Positions 35,176 to 46,519 of a DNA stretch of 64,000 nt are shown piece after piece. The notes beneath the pieces were generated by a model. It did no database searches and had not been told where the DNA came from. It saw only the letters and a program-made list of their open reading frames with translations. How positions within the stretch are numbered: the first letter of the stretch is position 1; the number at the start of each line of letters is the position of its first letter. The translations under genes were made by a program, and so were the position numbers. The stretch spans positions 1 through 64,000 of the forward strand of contig VXIS01000155.1 of assembly GCA_008704415.1 (NCBI GenBank), given 5' to 3'. This DNA is from Sphaerosporella brunnea. Taxonomy: Eukaryota; Ascomycota; Pezizomycetes; Pezizales; Pyronemataceae.

Positions 35176-36680
35176 TGTTTGGCTTTGTTATATGTACGGG
35201 AATGGATTGCCGAGCGCAGGGCGCACAAAAGAGTGAAAAACCCCATTTTCCAAAACTGAGGCAAAGGTGAAAGTGCTTTTCTCGGTACTCTAAAGGAGCG
35301 GGCAATAGCGAAAACTTTAAACTACAACACCAGGGCCTGTGTCTGTCGATGCTTCCTACAGCTGTGCACAAGGCATCACTCGCCTCTAGCGTCAGTTGTT
35401 TACTAAGTAAAACGTGTTTCACGCAAACCTGAGAAAACGTCTGTCACGCGTTTTTATTGCTTATAGATATGTCTTGAGAAAACATTACTTCCTCATACGT
35501 GATGCGTGGTTGACACATACTTATTCACCCCTTTTTTTATGCGTGGTTCATGCATGTCGAAAAAAAAAAACCTCCCAAGTTTTTCTCGCATGCGTCCGGA
35601 CGTCCGTGACATCGGACTTTGCGAAAAACAGCAGAGGGCCAATAATGGTCCAGGTGTTCCATGAAGGCGAATCAATCAAAAATTGGCCGAGACGAGTGTT
35701 TGTGGTGAGGTCAAAAAAAAAAAACGTTTTCCCCAGATATAATGCAAGCTGCAATATGATTTTATCAACCCAGCCAATCGCGATCACCGTAGTCGGCAAT
35801 TCAGCTTGACAGAGCGAGATTGACGCTACCGTCGATATTAAAAGGGCAAGCGATATCGTTTGGTTGTAGGCGTTGGCAGGTAGACATTGGAAGGAGGGCT
35901 GTACTTACCCTGCTGGAGTCTTCACCAACCTCGAACAGTGCATACCATCCACCTACTGCAGATCCAAGTTGACGCACTCGCAAGGACTGCAATCAAGAAC
36001 ATTGTGAGCCGTTCGCCGGCTATATTTCCAACACTCCTACTTGGCGGAAACTTAAGCTCCCGGTAACTCCTCTCGAAGAAGTGAGGTTGGGCTGCAGCTG
36101 CAGGTGAGTCCTTTGTGGAGTCATATGAATATCAGTCTTGGATAATAATAATAGCAGCGCGCTGTCTTTGCAATTTGGGATCAAGAACCGGTACCATGAC
36201 GGCATACAAAGACTCTTGCGGCATGCAGTCTCGAGCCGAGTACAAACTCTGCTATGGCCTCGACCCGGCATAGTGAGCCCGCCCACATGGGTTCTGTCAA
36301 ACCAACAAGCAATGCGATAGTACCTTGCAGTACAACGGACCACAAAGCCAAAACTTATGTGTACAACAGGCGATCGCCTGGCCAGGCTAGACTGCACGAT
36401 ATGAAACAAATTGAACTTGAAGATTGAGACACGCAGGCGGAGGATGCGGGATACTAGCATCGATATGGTGGGGATTATGTACAACATATTTATGTCGGCG
36501 GCGGGAACAATGTTGGTTTCCGTGAACATGCTGATCCTCGTGCGCACTGCGCAATGCCATCCTACATACAGACAAGGTTCGCTATTTGGCACTGACACAA
36601 TGGTTGTGCGCCGTTGCACAATGCAGCATCCTGTGAAAACATGTCGTGGGACTGGAAAACACGTCAACAGTCAACCTACC
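35176..36680. other. Intergenic, nothing firm
   Basis: About 1.5 kb without a supported gene. A 215-codon minus frame (36020-36667) contains one hydrophobic stretch (NMLYIIPTISMLVS) but overlaps another open frame and has no family match. Two short A runs flank 35560-35730. Confidence 0.45.
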
Positions 36681-36896
36681 ATCTTCATTCCAAGAGGGGG
36701 TGAAACACAGTCCTTTCTGTATACTTTTTGCGATTTCCTTGATTTCCTTTCCTTAAGAGAGCCGCAGGCCCCAGTAGTAGGCTCTGTGACTAAGGGGTAG
36801 CACAGTCTCTCTTCTCTATATATGCCATGGCCGCAAGCGGCCGAATGCAATATGATTGAAACAAACAAAACAAAACAAAAACTATCTTCATTCCAA
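36681..36896 (+). mobile_element. Short retro-insertion (SINE or truncated LINE) with target-site duplication
   Basis: A 190-bp insert (36694-36883) is flanked by perfect 13-bp direct repeats ATCTTCATTCCAA (36681-36693 and 36884-36896). The + strand 3' end has a short palindrome, GGCCGCAAGCGGCC, then GAATGCAATATGATTG and an A-rich tail of AAACAAACAAAACAAAACAAAA form. This is the structure left by target-primed reverse transcription. A second copy of the same 3' end lies at 43.2 kb in the opposite orientation. No coding content. Confidence 0.85.
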
Positions 36897-38800
36897 CGGT
36901 TTTGGCAAGTATAGAGCTGATCACAGAGTAGCACGGCTGATTCGGCTCGGGATATGGAGGTTATGCATATGGCTGCATGACTGCCCATGGTTTTTCGCTA
37001 CCGCTTCACGACAAATCATTCGTGAATCGAGATATTTTCGATGACGCACGATGTCTCGTCTTCTAGACTCGCTTCCATACAGCCCTCGAAGGCTGGATCT
37101 ACACGCTTAAAAATCGGCAGCGTGAGCTTGAACCATGCAAGTTGATATTAGCGCATCGGCGTCCTCGGCCGACTATCCTTCATGGAGCTATCACACCCGT
37201 CCTCCGGAAATCGAAGAGTTATTCCGTAGCCGCCTCATCCTCTTGCCTACTTCGATGGCTGGTGATGCAGTTCAAACTTCTTCGAGCTGCCGTTGTGGCT
37301 CATTGCTTAGCATAGTAACGATCAACAATGCCTTAAAATAGCCGGATTATGAGCTAACGGATGATTGGTTGGCTTTGACCTCACCTCCTCTTTCTCACGG
37401 TCGGGTTGTCTGGGCAGCCTATTCAACATGGCTCCTGGCATGCACGCACGACTTGATTTGTATGCTGCTTTGTATTCCGTTGCATTGGTCAAAATGTCGT
37501 TTGCCCCACATCGATACCACGTAAAGCGCCCATGCAGATGTCGGCAAGCCGGGGATTCGCCGAAAGGCTTTCAATGCCACGCATCTGCATGCCTGACTAC
37601 CCCGTTGGTCCAAAGAAACGGATCAACCTCCCATAGACCTGGGATTCGGGAGTTCCTGAATAAATTGGACAGCGATATATATTATTTGGCCATATTTGCC
37701 GTGCTTTTTAATTATGTGCACCGGTCTAGATGTGTATGCTTTCTCATCGCATTGGTGATTCCTGGAACATTCTGCATATTACATTCTTCGACCAGATGAA
37801 CGGCAAGCTTACCTTCGTCATCTGTATCAGTAATTGGAATGGCCGGGGAGGGGTTTGACCGTTGCTTTTCCCGGTGCATCGTGCACTCAGCGTCCGCGCT
37901 GTTGACTATTTAGTCGCCGTAGTGATTAGTCGGTTCGATTCTCTAGTTGACTTGTGCGGGCCAGAATGCAAAGTGTCTGTTCGATCGTCGGTGATGAACC
38001 CATCGCCAATGGCGTGACTATGTTTCCGTCGCAATTGTGATAATGCCGGGCTCGTGGCGTGCAACGATATTGATGCCAGGTATAGAGCATTTCCAAGACA
38101 AACAACTGCAGACTGATATTAGAAACTCTGAGGTATTCGTGCCACTTTTCTGTTTAACGATTGAGTTTGTGCAAACATCTCGCGGGGAATTTTTTGAACA
38201 CTGCAGCGGCCGACACTTCCTACGCTGCCCGGTATGCCCTGGACTCAATGTCGAGAGCCTTTCATAACCGATGGCGCCACTGTGTAGACGGCAGAGGAAG
38301 GTGATGCCTGAAAGTCTGCAGATATCCCAAGGCCAAGGCAGCTTGGAAAGTAGCAGGGACTCGCGATCCGGCATCACTATTGGAGCCCTGCGATTGGCTC
38401 CACGTGCACCCCACGAGCCATTGTGCGCTCTGCACGTGTACTTCTACGTACCACTCAAACGAGGACGATATGTATTGTGAAGTGTTTACGTTCTGTCGCT
38501 TTTGTGGACCTATATGATGGCAGGTTCCGGGCGCGTGTGACAGGCGGCGGGCAGCATGGATGACGATGACGGGCTTGCTGGCCTGCCTGCTTCTTGTCAA
38601 CCCTGCACCTACCCGTTCTGCAGCAAAGGTCCAAGGAATCACTGGCCGCTATCTGGATTGCTCCACTGATCAACGACCTCTACCCTCTTAAACGCTCACG
38701 TCCGCTGCTGTCTTCCAAAATTTCGGAAGCACCCCTCCCTCCCCAACCCGCCCACCGATCCTCCCACTCTTTTTCTTCCAGTTCTTCGAAGAAAACAACA
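36897..38800. other. Catalase upstream region and intergenic DNA
   Basis: About 1.9 kb. The C/T-rich leader of the catalase gene occupies the last ~60 bp. Small frames (for example 37365-37799 +) lack domains. No repeats were identified. Confidence 0.45.
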
Positions 38801-41126
38801 ATGAGGGCCTCGATACTTAGCGGAATTTTCATTAACGCTCTGCTTGCTTCTGCTGCATGCCCGTTTATGGAAGCAGGAGGAGATGCAAACGACCTCCGAC
38901 GCCGTCAAGACGGTGATGATGGTTTCCTGGACCAATTCACCGTCAACGATGACAACAGCTACACCACGACTGATTTCGGCACTCCTGTCAATGACAGGAC
39001 CTCTTTGAAAGCTGGTGATCGTGGCGGCGTTCTGTTGGAGGATTTTGTGATGCGGACGAAGATTACGCGCTTCGATCACGAGCGCATCCCTGAGCGCGCG
39101 GGTGAGTAGCGCCTGAACTGTGTGAGACATCACCGATGTTAATCTTCTTCGGCATCTAGTGCATGCACGGGGCGCCGGAGCTCATGGATATTTTGAGTCT
39201 TACGCCGACTGGTCCAACGTCACCGCTGCATCTTTTTTGGGAGAGACGGGAAAGAAGACCCCCATCTTCCTTCGATTCTCGACTGTCGCAGGCTCCCGTG
39301 GTAGTGTTGATACTGCCCGAGATGTGCACGGATACGCCCTCCGCTTTTACACCGATGAGGGCAACTATGGTAATCGCTCAAGTTTCATATCATATTTACG
39401 GATTTTAACTTACACCGTGATAGATATTGTTGGAAACAACATCCCTGTTTTCTTCATCCAGGATGCTATCCAATTCCCAGATTTGATTCATGCTGTCAAG
39501 CCCCAGCCAAATAACGAGATACCGCAGGCGGCCACAGCCCACGACACCGCCTGGGACTTCTTTGGAACCAACCCTTCGTCGCTGCACACCCTTCTGTGGG
39601 CCCTTTCCGGCCACGGTATTCCTCGAAGCTACAGACATCTTGACGGTTTCGGTATTCACACTTTCCGCTTCGTGAACGCGGATGGTGAGTCAAAGCTGGT
39701 GAAGTTCCACTTCAAGACGCAGCAAGGTCTGGCCTCGTTGCTGTGGCCGGAGGCGCAGCAGTTGGCCGGAAAGAACGCCGATTTCCATCGCCAGGATCTC
39801 TGGGACGCAATTGAAGCCGGTAATTACCCTGAGTGGGAAGTTGGCGTGCAGATCATGGCGGAGGAAGATGTTCTCAAGTATGGCTTTGATCTACTCGATC
39901 CTACCAAGATTGTTCCTGTGGAATATGTCCCCATCACTCCTATCGGAAAGTTTGTGCTCAACCGGAACGTGAGGAACTACTTTGCGGAGACCGAGCAGTC
40001 TATGGTAAGCTGCTGCAATTCCAGAAAGCTTTGAGGGTTCCTAACAAGTGGTTAGTTCTGCCCGGGCCACGTTGTGCGCGGAATAGACTTCTCGGATGAC
40101 CCTCTTCTCCAGGGCCGTCTCTTCTCCTACGTCGACACCCAGCTCAACCGTAACATGGGATCCCCCAACTTCGAGCAGATCCCCATCAACCGCCCCCGTG
40201 TACCTGTCCACAACAACAACCGTGACGGTGCTGGCCAGCAGATGATCCACGAGAACATCTACGCCTACAGCGAGAACTCCCTTAACGGTGGCTCCCCCTT
40301 CCTCGCCAACCAGACCCAAGGAAAGGGATTCTTTACTGCTCCGCCTCGCAAGGTTGACGGCCACTATGTCCGCGAGGTTTCTCCCACTTTCCTCGACTAC
40401 TGGACCCAGCCTCGTCTGTTTTGGAACTCCCTGTCGCCCGCCGAGCAACAGATGGTGGTCAACGCCGCTCGCTTCGAGCTCTCCAACGTCAAGTCGAAGG
40501 CCGTCCAGTCTCGTGTCCTAGTTCAGTTTAACCGGATTGCCAACGAGCTTGCCAACCGTGTCGCCGTGGCCCTCGGAATGCCCAAGCTCGAGCCCGACTC
40601 CAAGTACTACCATAACAACAAAACCAGCGACGTCTCCACCTTCGGAAAGCGCCTGCCCACCATTGCCTCTCTCAACATCGGTATTCTGGCCACCACCGGC
40701 TCCAACGCCTCTCTTACCCAAGCTGCTGAGATAGCCGCCGCCTTCAAGGCTAAGGGCGCAAACCCTACCGTCATCGCTGAATACCTTGCCACTGGCGTCG
40801 GCGCTACCTATGATGGTGCGGATGCGGTGCTGTACGATGGTATCATCATCACCGATGGTACCCAGGACCTATTCAAGGCCAAATCCACCCTGTTCCCAGC
40901 TGGACGTCCTGCGCAGATTGTGCGTGATGCCTACCACTATGGTAAGCCTGTTGGCTCTATCGGAGCTGGAAAGACTGGCTTTAAGGTCAGCGCGGTCCCT
41001 GACAGCGGCGACGGTGTTTACACTGTCAACAACTTCAGAAACAGTGCGAAGTTTGTCAGCGACTTTGAGGGTGGCCTTAAGACGTTCAAGTTCCTCAACC
41101 GCTTGCCCATTGACGAGTCGCAGTAA
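38801..41126 (+). CDS. Secreted large-subunit catalase (CatB/Cat-3 type)
   Basis: Predicted CDS is join(38801..39101, 39160..39369, 39424..40004, 40056..41126), 720 aa, with three GT-AG introns in phase. The N-terminal 18 residues ([18 protein letters not shown]) look like a signal peptide. Catalase core: the [21 protein letters not shown] block with catalytic His102, [11 protein letters not shown] with Asn175, and haem-ligand Tyr389 in [12 protein letters not shown]. The C-terminal ~200 residues form the flavodoxin-like (GATase1-like) extension that defines large-subunit catalases ([10 protein letters not shown], then [13 protein letters not shown]). The enzyme removes hydrogen peroxide outside the cell or in the wall, typically in differentiation and oxidative stress. 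All catalytic residues are present, so it should be active. A diverged fragment of its 3' part is found at 45.73-45.88 kb. Confidence 0.95.
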
Positions 41127-41475
41127 GGAGTTCCATCAGCATACATATATTACCATTTTTCTCTTTTTCTTTCTTTTTTCTGGAATATCTATTTTTCGCT
41201 TTACATACATCGACTTGTTATTAGTGGGCTTTTGAGGGCTCAAAAACTTTCTTGTATATATTCCGGACAGCTAGAGCGGGGGGCTATTTTCTTGCTGCGT
41301 GGTTTTTACATCTGAGGCTGATGATATTTGCTGCATAAGTACTGCTAGGGGGAAGACAGAACATCATGATGTCATGAGCCTCGCAGAATTCACAAAACCA
41401 TGAGACGTGTGCCAGGCGGTTTTCTATATGCCATTGAACCCGAAATCAAAATCACGAGCGATACGGAGGGTGATA

Positions 41476-41613
41476 CCGGATCTACTCGTCAATCAGGAAG
41501 AGAGATAAGGTTGTGGCACAGTCACCGAGCCACCGTGGCTCACGCACCCGAACCCGTGGCGAAGTCACTGCTCCGCAACCTTATCTCTCTTCCTTATTGA
41601 CGAGTAGATCCGG
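41476..41613. mobile_element. TA-flanked MITE, 138 bp
   Basis: About 38-bp near-perfect inverted ends: the left end starts CCGGATCTACTCGTCAAT and continues AGGAAGAGAGATAAGGTTG; the right end is its reverse complement with one or two mismatches. TA lies directly outside both ends (41474-41475 and 41614-41615), as for Tc1/mariner-type target duplication. No coding capacity. Transposase source unknown; the ends differ from those of the two Tc1/mariner remnants in this window. Confidence 0.85.
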
Positions 41614-41638
41614 TATGTCTGTCAAATGGTACGATTAG

Positions 41639-41968
41639 GGGTATTCAATTTGACTGAAAACGGCACCATATATGGGTACCAGAATATGGACGTCTACTTT
41701 AATGATGGTCGGGGATCAATAAAGCTCCAAATACCCCACCGATTATGGCCCTCCACATAATCGCGGCTCACATGCTAGCACTCACATCCACCGGAATCAG
41801 GCGACAAGAGGAAAGTTTCAGGAAACAAACTTTTACGGCGCATAATATGCTCAATTTTAGGCATATTTTATTGGGGGGTATTCAACTACAACTACTTACC
41901 TATTATGCTTATCGCTAATCGGTGACCCCTACTATACGGTGCCGTTTTCAGCCAAATTGAATACCCCC
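41639..41968. mobile_element. TA-flanked MITE, 330 bp
   Basis: Inverted ends share GGGGTATTCAATTTG and then CTGAAAACGGCACC on the left (41639-41669), matched by the reverse complement at 41938-41968 with one or two mismatches. TA flanks both sides (41637-41638, 41969-41970). An extra internal GGGGGGTATTCAACTAC occurs at about 41875. It lies only 25 bp from the preceding MITE and belongs to a different family. Non-coding. Confidence 0.85.
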
Positions 41969-43190
41969 TATTCCAATAAACAGAGTCAGTCTGCAACGCC
42001 CGTTTCTCCAGAGCATCCAGAAAACCAAACGTTGCCCGTCAAAACCATGGTGAAGGAGACTGGAGAAATAAACACACAAACGATACATCTCAAGTTGTAC
42101 GAGCTCGGAGCTAGCTAAGGCCAGGCTAGGGTTCGCTAAAGTAGGTGTAGGTTAGAAATGTTATCCCCACTAGCAACTCGAAAGATAGTAATCATCATCA
42201 TACCATGCATATATTATCGATCAACAGCGTCACAGAGGACCCTGTCGACGTAGCCGTCTAAGACCTTGGATGGAAACGAGCCCGAATGGCCTTGATGAGA
42301 GGCCAGAGCACCTTCAAGAGGTGCCTATATCCCAACACAACTTTTAAATGGCACCAAACCACCACCACCTTTGCTCTTCTTAGGCCCAACCACACCAGCC
42401 ACGGCAACGGTCTGGAGACGAAGTTTCCACTTCTTGTCGCGTCAAAGCAGCCAGCAAGCCCACCCGGGCGGTTAAGGGCCGGCTATGGGCAAGCCTGTCT
42501 ACTGCTCACTGCTTACGTTGCAGTTTTGGTGGGAGAGGGGAGTCCTGAGGCGAGGTGAGGTGTACGGCCTGCTGCGTGGACGCTCGACTTTATGCCAGCA
42601 GTTTATCTTGCAGCGAGAGCCTCACTGTATAGCACTCGCGGTCGGAAGGGGGGAGTGATACTTGGTGAGCACAATGTGGTATTTGGTCGGCTTGTTGGGG
42701 TGGGGTTGTAAATGTTTCACTCGACGCTTGGGAGCGCACGCGGTGGATTTCCATCTTCAGCGCTTGCATGGCCCGAGAACTCGACGGAAAACCAGGTCGA
42801 AATCCCCCTTTCCGCACGTTTGGCAGAACACATCTTTGCTCTTGATATCTCGAGGTCTCCAGCACCCCCGACTGACCCATCCAGTGAGGAGAGCGAGCAG
42901 ACTACTAGTACCATACGTATACTGTGGTGCGCGCGGTGATGGAATTCCCGGTGGCAATGGGCTGCAGGTGGGTAATCGCCGGCCAATAGAGGCTTGTGTA
43001 TCGGCGGCGCTGATGTCCGCCCGTCTCGCCGCGCCTCTTCCGTCCCCACCAACCGTCTTGCCACCATTCGCAGCATGTCAGCAAAGGCTTTTAACAGCGA
43101 CATCTATTGCTATATAGAGCAAATGAGCGAAATTCGAAAACCGGAGAATTTACCCCGCAGCGTGAGTGACGGCCTGTGAGCGCCCGAAAA
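41969..43190. other. Intergenic, nothing recognised
   Basis: About 1.2 kb. Overlapping frames on both strands at 42590-43180 have no domain. No repeats beyond the flanking MITE and retro-insertion were found. Confidence 0.45.
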
Positions 43191-43310
43191 TCGAGCGATA
43201 GTTTGTTTGTTTAATCAATCATATTGTATTCGGCCGCTTGCGGCCATGACATACATAGAAGTGGAGGCAATGCTCGGAAATCCTACTGTGAGGCCGAGTC
43301 GAGCGATAGT
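43191..43310 (-). mobile_element. Second copy of the 3' retro-tail, with 12-bp target-site duplication
   Basis: A 96-bp insert (43203-43298) is bounded by perfect direct repeats TCGAGCGATAGT (43191-43202 and 43299-43310). Read on the minus strand it ends CATGGCCGCAAGCGGCCGAA, then TACAATATGATTG and an AAAC-repeat tail. This matches the 3' end of the 36.7 kb insertion but is much shorter at its 5' side, typical of 5'-truncated retrotransposition. The two copies lie in opposite orientation on either side of the catalase gene. Confidence 0.85.
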
Positions 43311-44225
43311 CTGTGATCACGGTCGCGCGTCCAGCCAAAGCGGAGTTTCTGAGTACCCTCTGGCCATAGGATAAGCTTTAACCCCGGAGAGCTTTACCTG
43401 TTCAACGTGATCATGAGAAATAGCGTAGATAGTAGTGGTACTGGCTGGCTGGAAATCGGGTCACGTTGAGTGGGTTCTATTGGCCGCAGGCAACGTGAGT
43501 GTTCCAGCCAGATTTTTCCATCCAGCACCAAACAGCCAGCCACACGCTTTACTCAGCGAAATTTACTCCGCCCTGGAGGCCCACCCGACGCTCATCATGC
43601 CGCGAATTACCCGAAGAGCGCGGAAAATTTCTACCTATATAAACGCGGTGGAAAATTTTGAGGACTCACGATAGATGCTGTTTTTAATATTTGCGGTTTT
43701 TTTGGTGGCTTGTCGATTTTGCTGTCGCTGAGTTTTGGTTTCGTCACACATCAGCCAGCACGTTTGCACAAAAAGTCGCTCAGGGTCTGCAACCAGGCTG
43801 GAGCCTCCTACCTCCTATTGGATCTTTGGAACACTCGGTTCCCAGCCAGCCGGCCCTTTCAGCCTACCTTGAGTACCACTGGTATACTGTACGGTCGACT
43901 GGTCATCACGGGTGTCGTAGTGTTCCATTGTCATGAGAAGTTGCATAAGAGCAGTTCTGATCACGGCTGTTTAATTGTCGAATTGTTGTCGTCATGGGTG
44001 TTCGAAGTTACACGCCTTGACGCTTGACTGGAGGGCCCAAGCCGGGAGGCATAACCGTACCCGTACTCGTATTGCCACTGCGGACGGCGAATGGTCACCA
44101 CAACGGGTGTTCACACCACAGTCATCAAGGCGAAGGGTTAGGGATCGCCAACCATGATGTCACCCAACGTCACAGCTCGAGTGTGAAGTACACCGACCGG
44201 ACTGCCACCTACAACTAGCCTGGAA
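43311..44225. other. Intergenic, nothing firm
   Basis: About 0.9 kb. Small overlapping frames (43691-44027 +) show no domain. It probably contains decayed material related to the next feature. Confidence 0.4.
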
Positions 44226-44975
44226 ATGCCGCTACGCCAAGAAACCGACCGCCAAATCAAAAGCCTGAGCGAGGATGGTGCGGAGATGGAGGCGGTGCAT
44301 GAGGAAACCGGAGCGGAGAAGGACTCAGAGGAGGAGGACACTCAGGCTGACAGCGAGGATGAAGCGGATCGGCAAGAGAGCTGTATGGCCGGTGCGTCAC
44401 GCAAAGCCCCCAGGCCGAGATCCAAGCCAAGGGCAAGAACCAGTTCCCGCTACAGCACGCCGCCGAAAGCACCGGGCAGGGACCGGCAATAGTAAATTCA
44501 GAAGAGCTGCCTCCACTTGCGCCGCTGCAGGAAATCCATCCGCTGACTGAAACTGTGGATCCACGCCCTGGAAAGCTCAAGCGAAAGTGGTGGGACCACT
44601 CCCGGGCCGAGTCCGGACAAGAGCAGCGGCCTGGACTCAAGAAAAGGAAGGCTACCAGCCGGGAGGATCGCCTTGAGGCCTTAGACTCATTGACGGAGGG
44701 ATTTTCAGGGAAGGCAGAAACATTTTGGAAGACGAAGGCGTTCTGCACGATAAGGAGCTCCTCACGCAACGACCGATAGATTGTTTCCTGAAATAGCTAC
44801 GATTATCTTTCCAGGCTGGGAAGTTCAGCGCGTCTCGATAAAACACCTGCGGTGGCGGTCAGTTGCGAAGTTGTTCCGAGAGGAGAACGCTATCTCTGCT
44901 ATCTTGCAGTTTCTGGGAGATACCAAGGTCGGTCAAGGGGTGAATGTTGCTCCGGAGGAGGAGGATGAGGAGTGA
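44226..44975 (+). pseudogene. Frameshifted unknown gene, repeat-associated
   Basis: Three consecutive coding-like frames. The first (44226-44492) is acidic: ETGAEKDSEEEDTQADSEDE. From about 44395 sense moves to another frame with KGKNQFPLQHAAESTGQGPA, continuing through LKRKWWDHSRAES and REDRLEALDSLTEGFSGKAE to a stop at 44779. A third (44781-44975) ends RSVAKLFREENAISAILQFL followed by GDTKVGQG and an acidic tail. The last block has a diverged copy at 55.1 kb, so this is a multicopy sequence. It may be a decayed retroelement reading frame or a gene caught in a repeat. I do not recognise the family. Confidence 0.45.
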
Positions 44976-45205
44976 TCGAGGCCTGATGGCGATTTCGATG
45001 GCTATTCTACGTTTGGGGCCAGTCTCTTTCCTTTGTTTGTTTCTCACTCTACCTTTTCGTTTCTTTCCAATTGACATTTTAGGTGGCCGCATAAGATAAT
45101 TTCAAAAAGGCAGCGGACAGGATATTTGGGGTCGGGGGGCAGCGAGGGGTCTGCCATAATCTTCTTAGGTTGCATGCAGACAATAAATATAATTACACAT
45201 ACGAT
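44847..45205 (+). repeat. Unnamed dispersed repeat, copy A
   Basis: Shares with 55078-55437 the coding-like block TGCGGTGGCGGTCAGTTGCG (a Trp-Arg-rich start in copy B), the words GTTCCG(A/G)GAGGAGAA and ATCTTGCAGTTTCTG, and a later non-coding part: GGTGGCCGCA, then a GCGGACAG(G/A)AT word, then GCAT(G/A)CAGACAATAAA. The order and spacing are kept over about 350 bp in direct orientation, 10.2 kb apart. It ends with CAGACAATAAA, which may be the element's 3' end or a polyadenylation site. Confidence 0.65.
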
Positions 45206-45279
45206 AGGTCGCAAACTTTGGTTGCAAGCACCATTGTGCAAGTGTTCTTGCCTCGATACGCTATTGCAACTATGAAGAG

Positions 45280-45720
45280 GTGGCGCGGAGAATTCCTGAG
45301 AGCAAGCGGAAAGACTTCAAGGACCTGGTTGAAGACCTGAAGATATGTCTATATGGTACTGCTCTTCACCACAAAATTGGCCCCTCCGCTAAACAAAACA
45401 TAGACAACAGAAGTACAGAAGTGCTCAAATGCCATGGGAGTGAGTACAAGGTATGCTGCTACATGTTCGACTTGTATCTACTCGAAGCAAGTTGCTCTAA
45501 GCTAGAAGTTCGTGGCTCTGGCGGCAAGATATTTCCGTGGGCGCTTCCGGCGTTGGAGGCAGATCCTACCGTTTGCCAGCACCTCTGGAAGGATGTTCAG
45601 GAGACAGCAACTCTAATGCTAAAGTCGGGTGTAGAGAAAGAGTCTTTAGACTCCAATCAGCCGTTTTTCGCGAGAATGCCAAACGCTTCGAGTGAGACAC
45701 ATGTTGACGTAGAAATGTAG
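45280..45720 (+). CDS. Possible small unknown protein or gene fragment
   Basis: An open frame with protein-like composition: RIPESKRKDFKDLVEDLKIC, then SEYKVCCYMFDLYLLEASC and FPWALPALEADPTVCQHLW. The frame is open upstream to about 45190 but I see no convincing ATG at its head (the first codon here is GTG), so it is more likely a fragment or internal exon than a complete gene. It lies between the copy-A repeat and the catalase fragment, both of which are rearranged DNA. No family recognised. Confidence 0.3.
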   Translation: MARRIPESKRKDFKDLVEDLKICLYGTALHHKIGPSAKQNIDNRSTEVLKCHGSEYKVCCYMFDLYLLEASCSKLEVRGSGGKIFPWALPALEADPTVCQHLWKDVQETATLMLKSGVEKESLDSNQPFFARMPNASSETHVDVEM

Positions 45721-45731
45721 GGGCGTATAGC

Positions 45732-45884
45732 GGCGGTGTACGGAGGTATCATCATCACCGATGGTATACCAAGGACCTGCTCAAGGGCAAGTCCGCCCTC
45801 TTCGCAGCTGGACGTCCGGCGCAGACTGTGCGTGATGATGTCGACAACCACGGTCAGCCAGCTGCCTCTATCGGAGCTGGAAAG
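45732..45884 (+). pseudogene. Fragment copied from the catalase gene
   Basis: About 150 bp closely resembles the catalase coding sequence at 40823-40973. Shared words include GGTATCATCATCACCGATGG, AGCTGGACGTCC, GCGCAGA, TGTGCGTGATG and CTATCGGAGCTGGAAAG. In the catalase frame it reads KDLLKGKSALFAAGRPAQTV, then SIGAGK, and stops two codons later. An indel near 45768 breaks the frame. There are no flanking catalase exons, so it is an isolated piece of the flavodoxin-like C-terminal domain. It sits 4.8 kb downstream of the parent gene in the same orientation. Confidence 0.85.
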
Positions 45885-46519
45885 CCTCTCTGACGCACAT
45901 TTCTTGAAAGCAAACATACACGCATGCATGGCCCACTCCAAGGCGCAGAGGAGTCCAGTATCACACATTACCTTCTAGGCAGCAATCATGGCAAAGTTTG
46001 CTGCTATCACGCGGGGATATGCGGAATTCGATGCAGCCGGCCACGGATTTGACCAGTTGCAGCCGAAAACAAGTGGCGAGTTCTGAAAAATCAAGATAAC
46101 TGCGACTGCACATCAAACCTGTGCGTTTGGCCACGTCAAAATGTAAAACACCGTGGGGCGGCGCAGACCAATGAAACACGGTTGCAAGCGCGGGGAACGC
46201 GAACGCGAACTCAGCTGAATACGAGGAGGGACGGGCCGCAGCAGCCTGCAGGATCGGTATGTATGCAGTCCACATTCCTCACAAGAAAGTTAGGCAACCA
46301 ATCAAATGCTGATAGCGGCCCCTCCGCCAGAGAATCTGCTCTTTAAGCCCCACCCTCCTCCTTCTTCTTCTTCTTATTCTTCTTCTCACCCATCAGCCCT
46401 CCAGCTCCGTCACAAACATTCCATCACCGAGCTACAGCGATTCCCATACCCACACCCTTGGCGACTATCTTCTCGCCCTAATCCTATTTGTCTCCCTCGT
46501 TGTCCACGTTAAACACCTA
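45885..46519. other. Upstream region of the IRG-like gene
   Basis: About 0.63 kb. The last ~170 bp are strongly C/T rich (TTCTTCTTCTTCTTATTCTTC at 46355-46385), a common core-promoter/leader feature in fungi. No gene seen. Confidence 0.5.

Noticed and set aside
36020..36667. Possible seven-helix or MFS remnant on the minus strand
   Set aside because: Only one hydrophobic stretch; overlapping antisense frame; no family signature.
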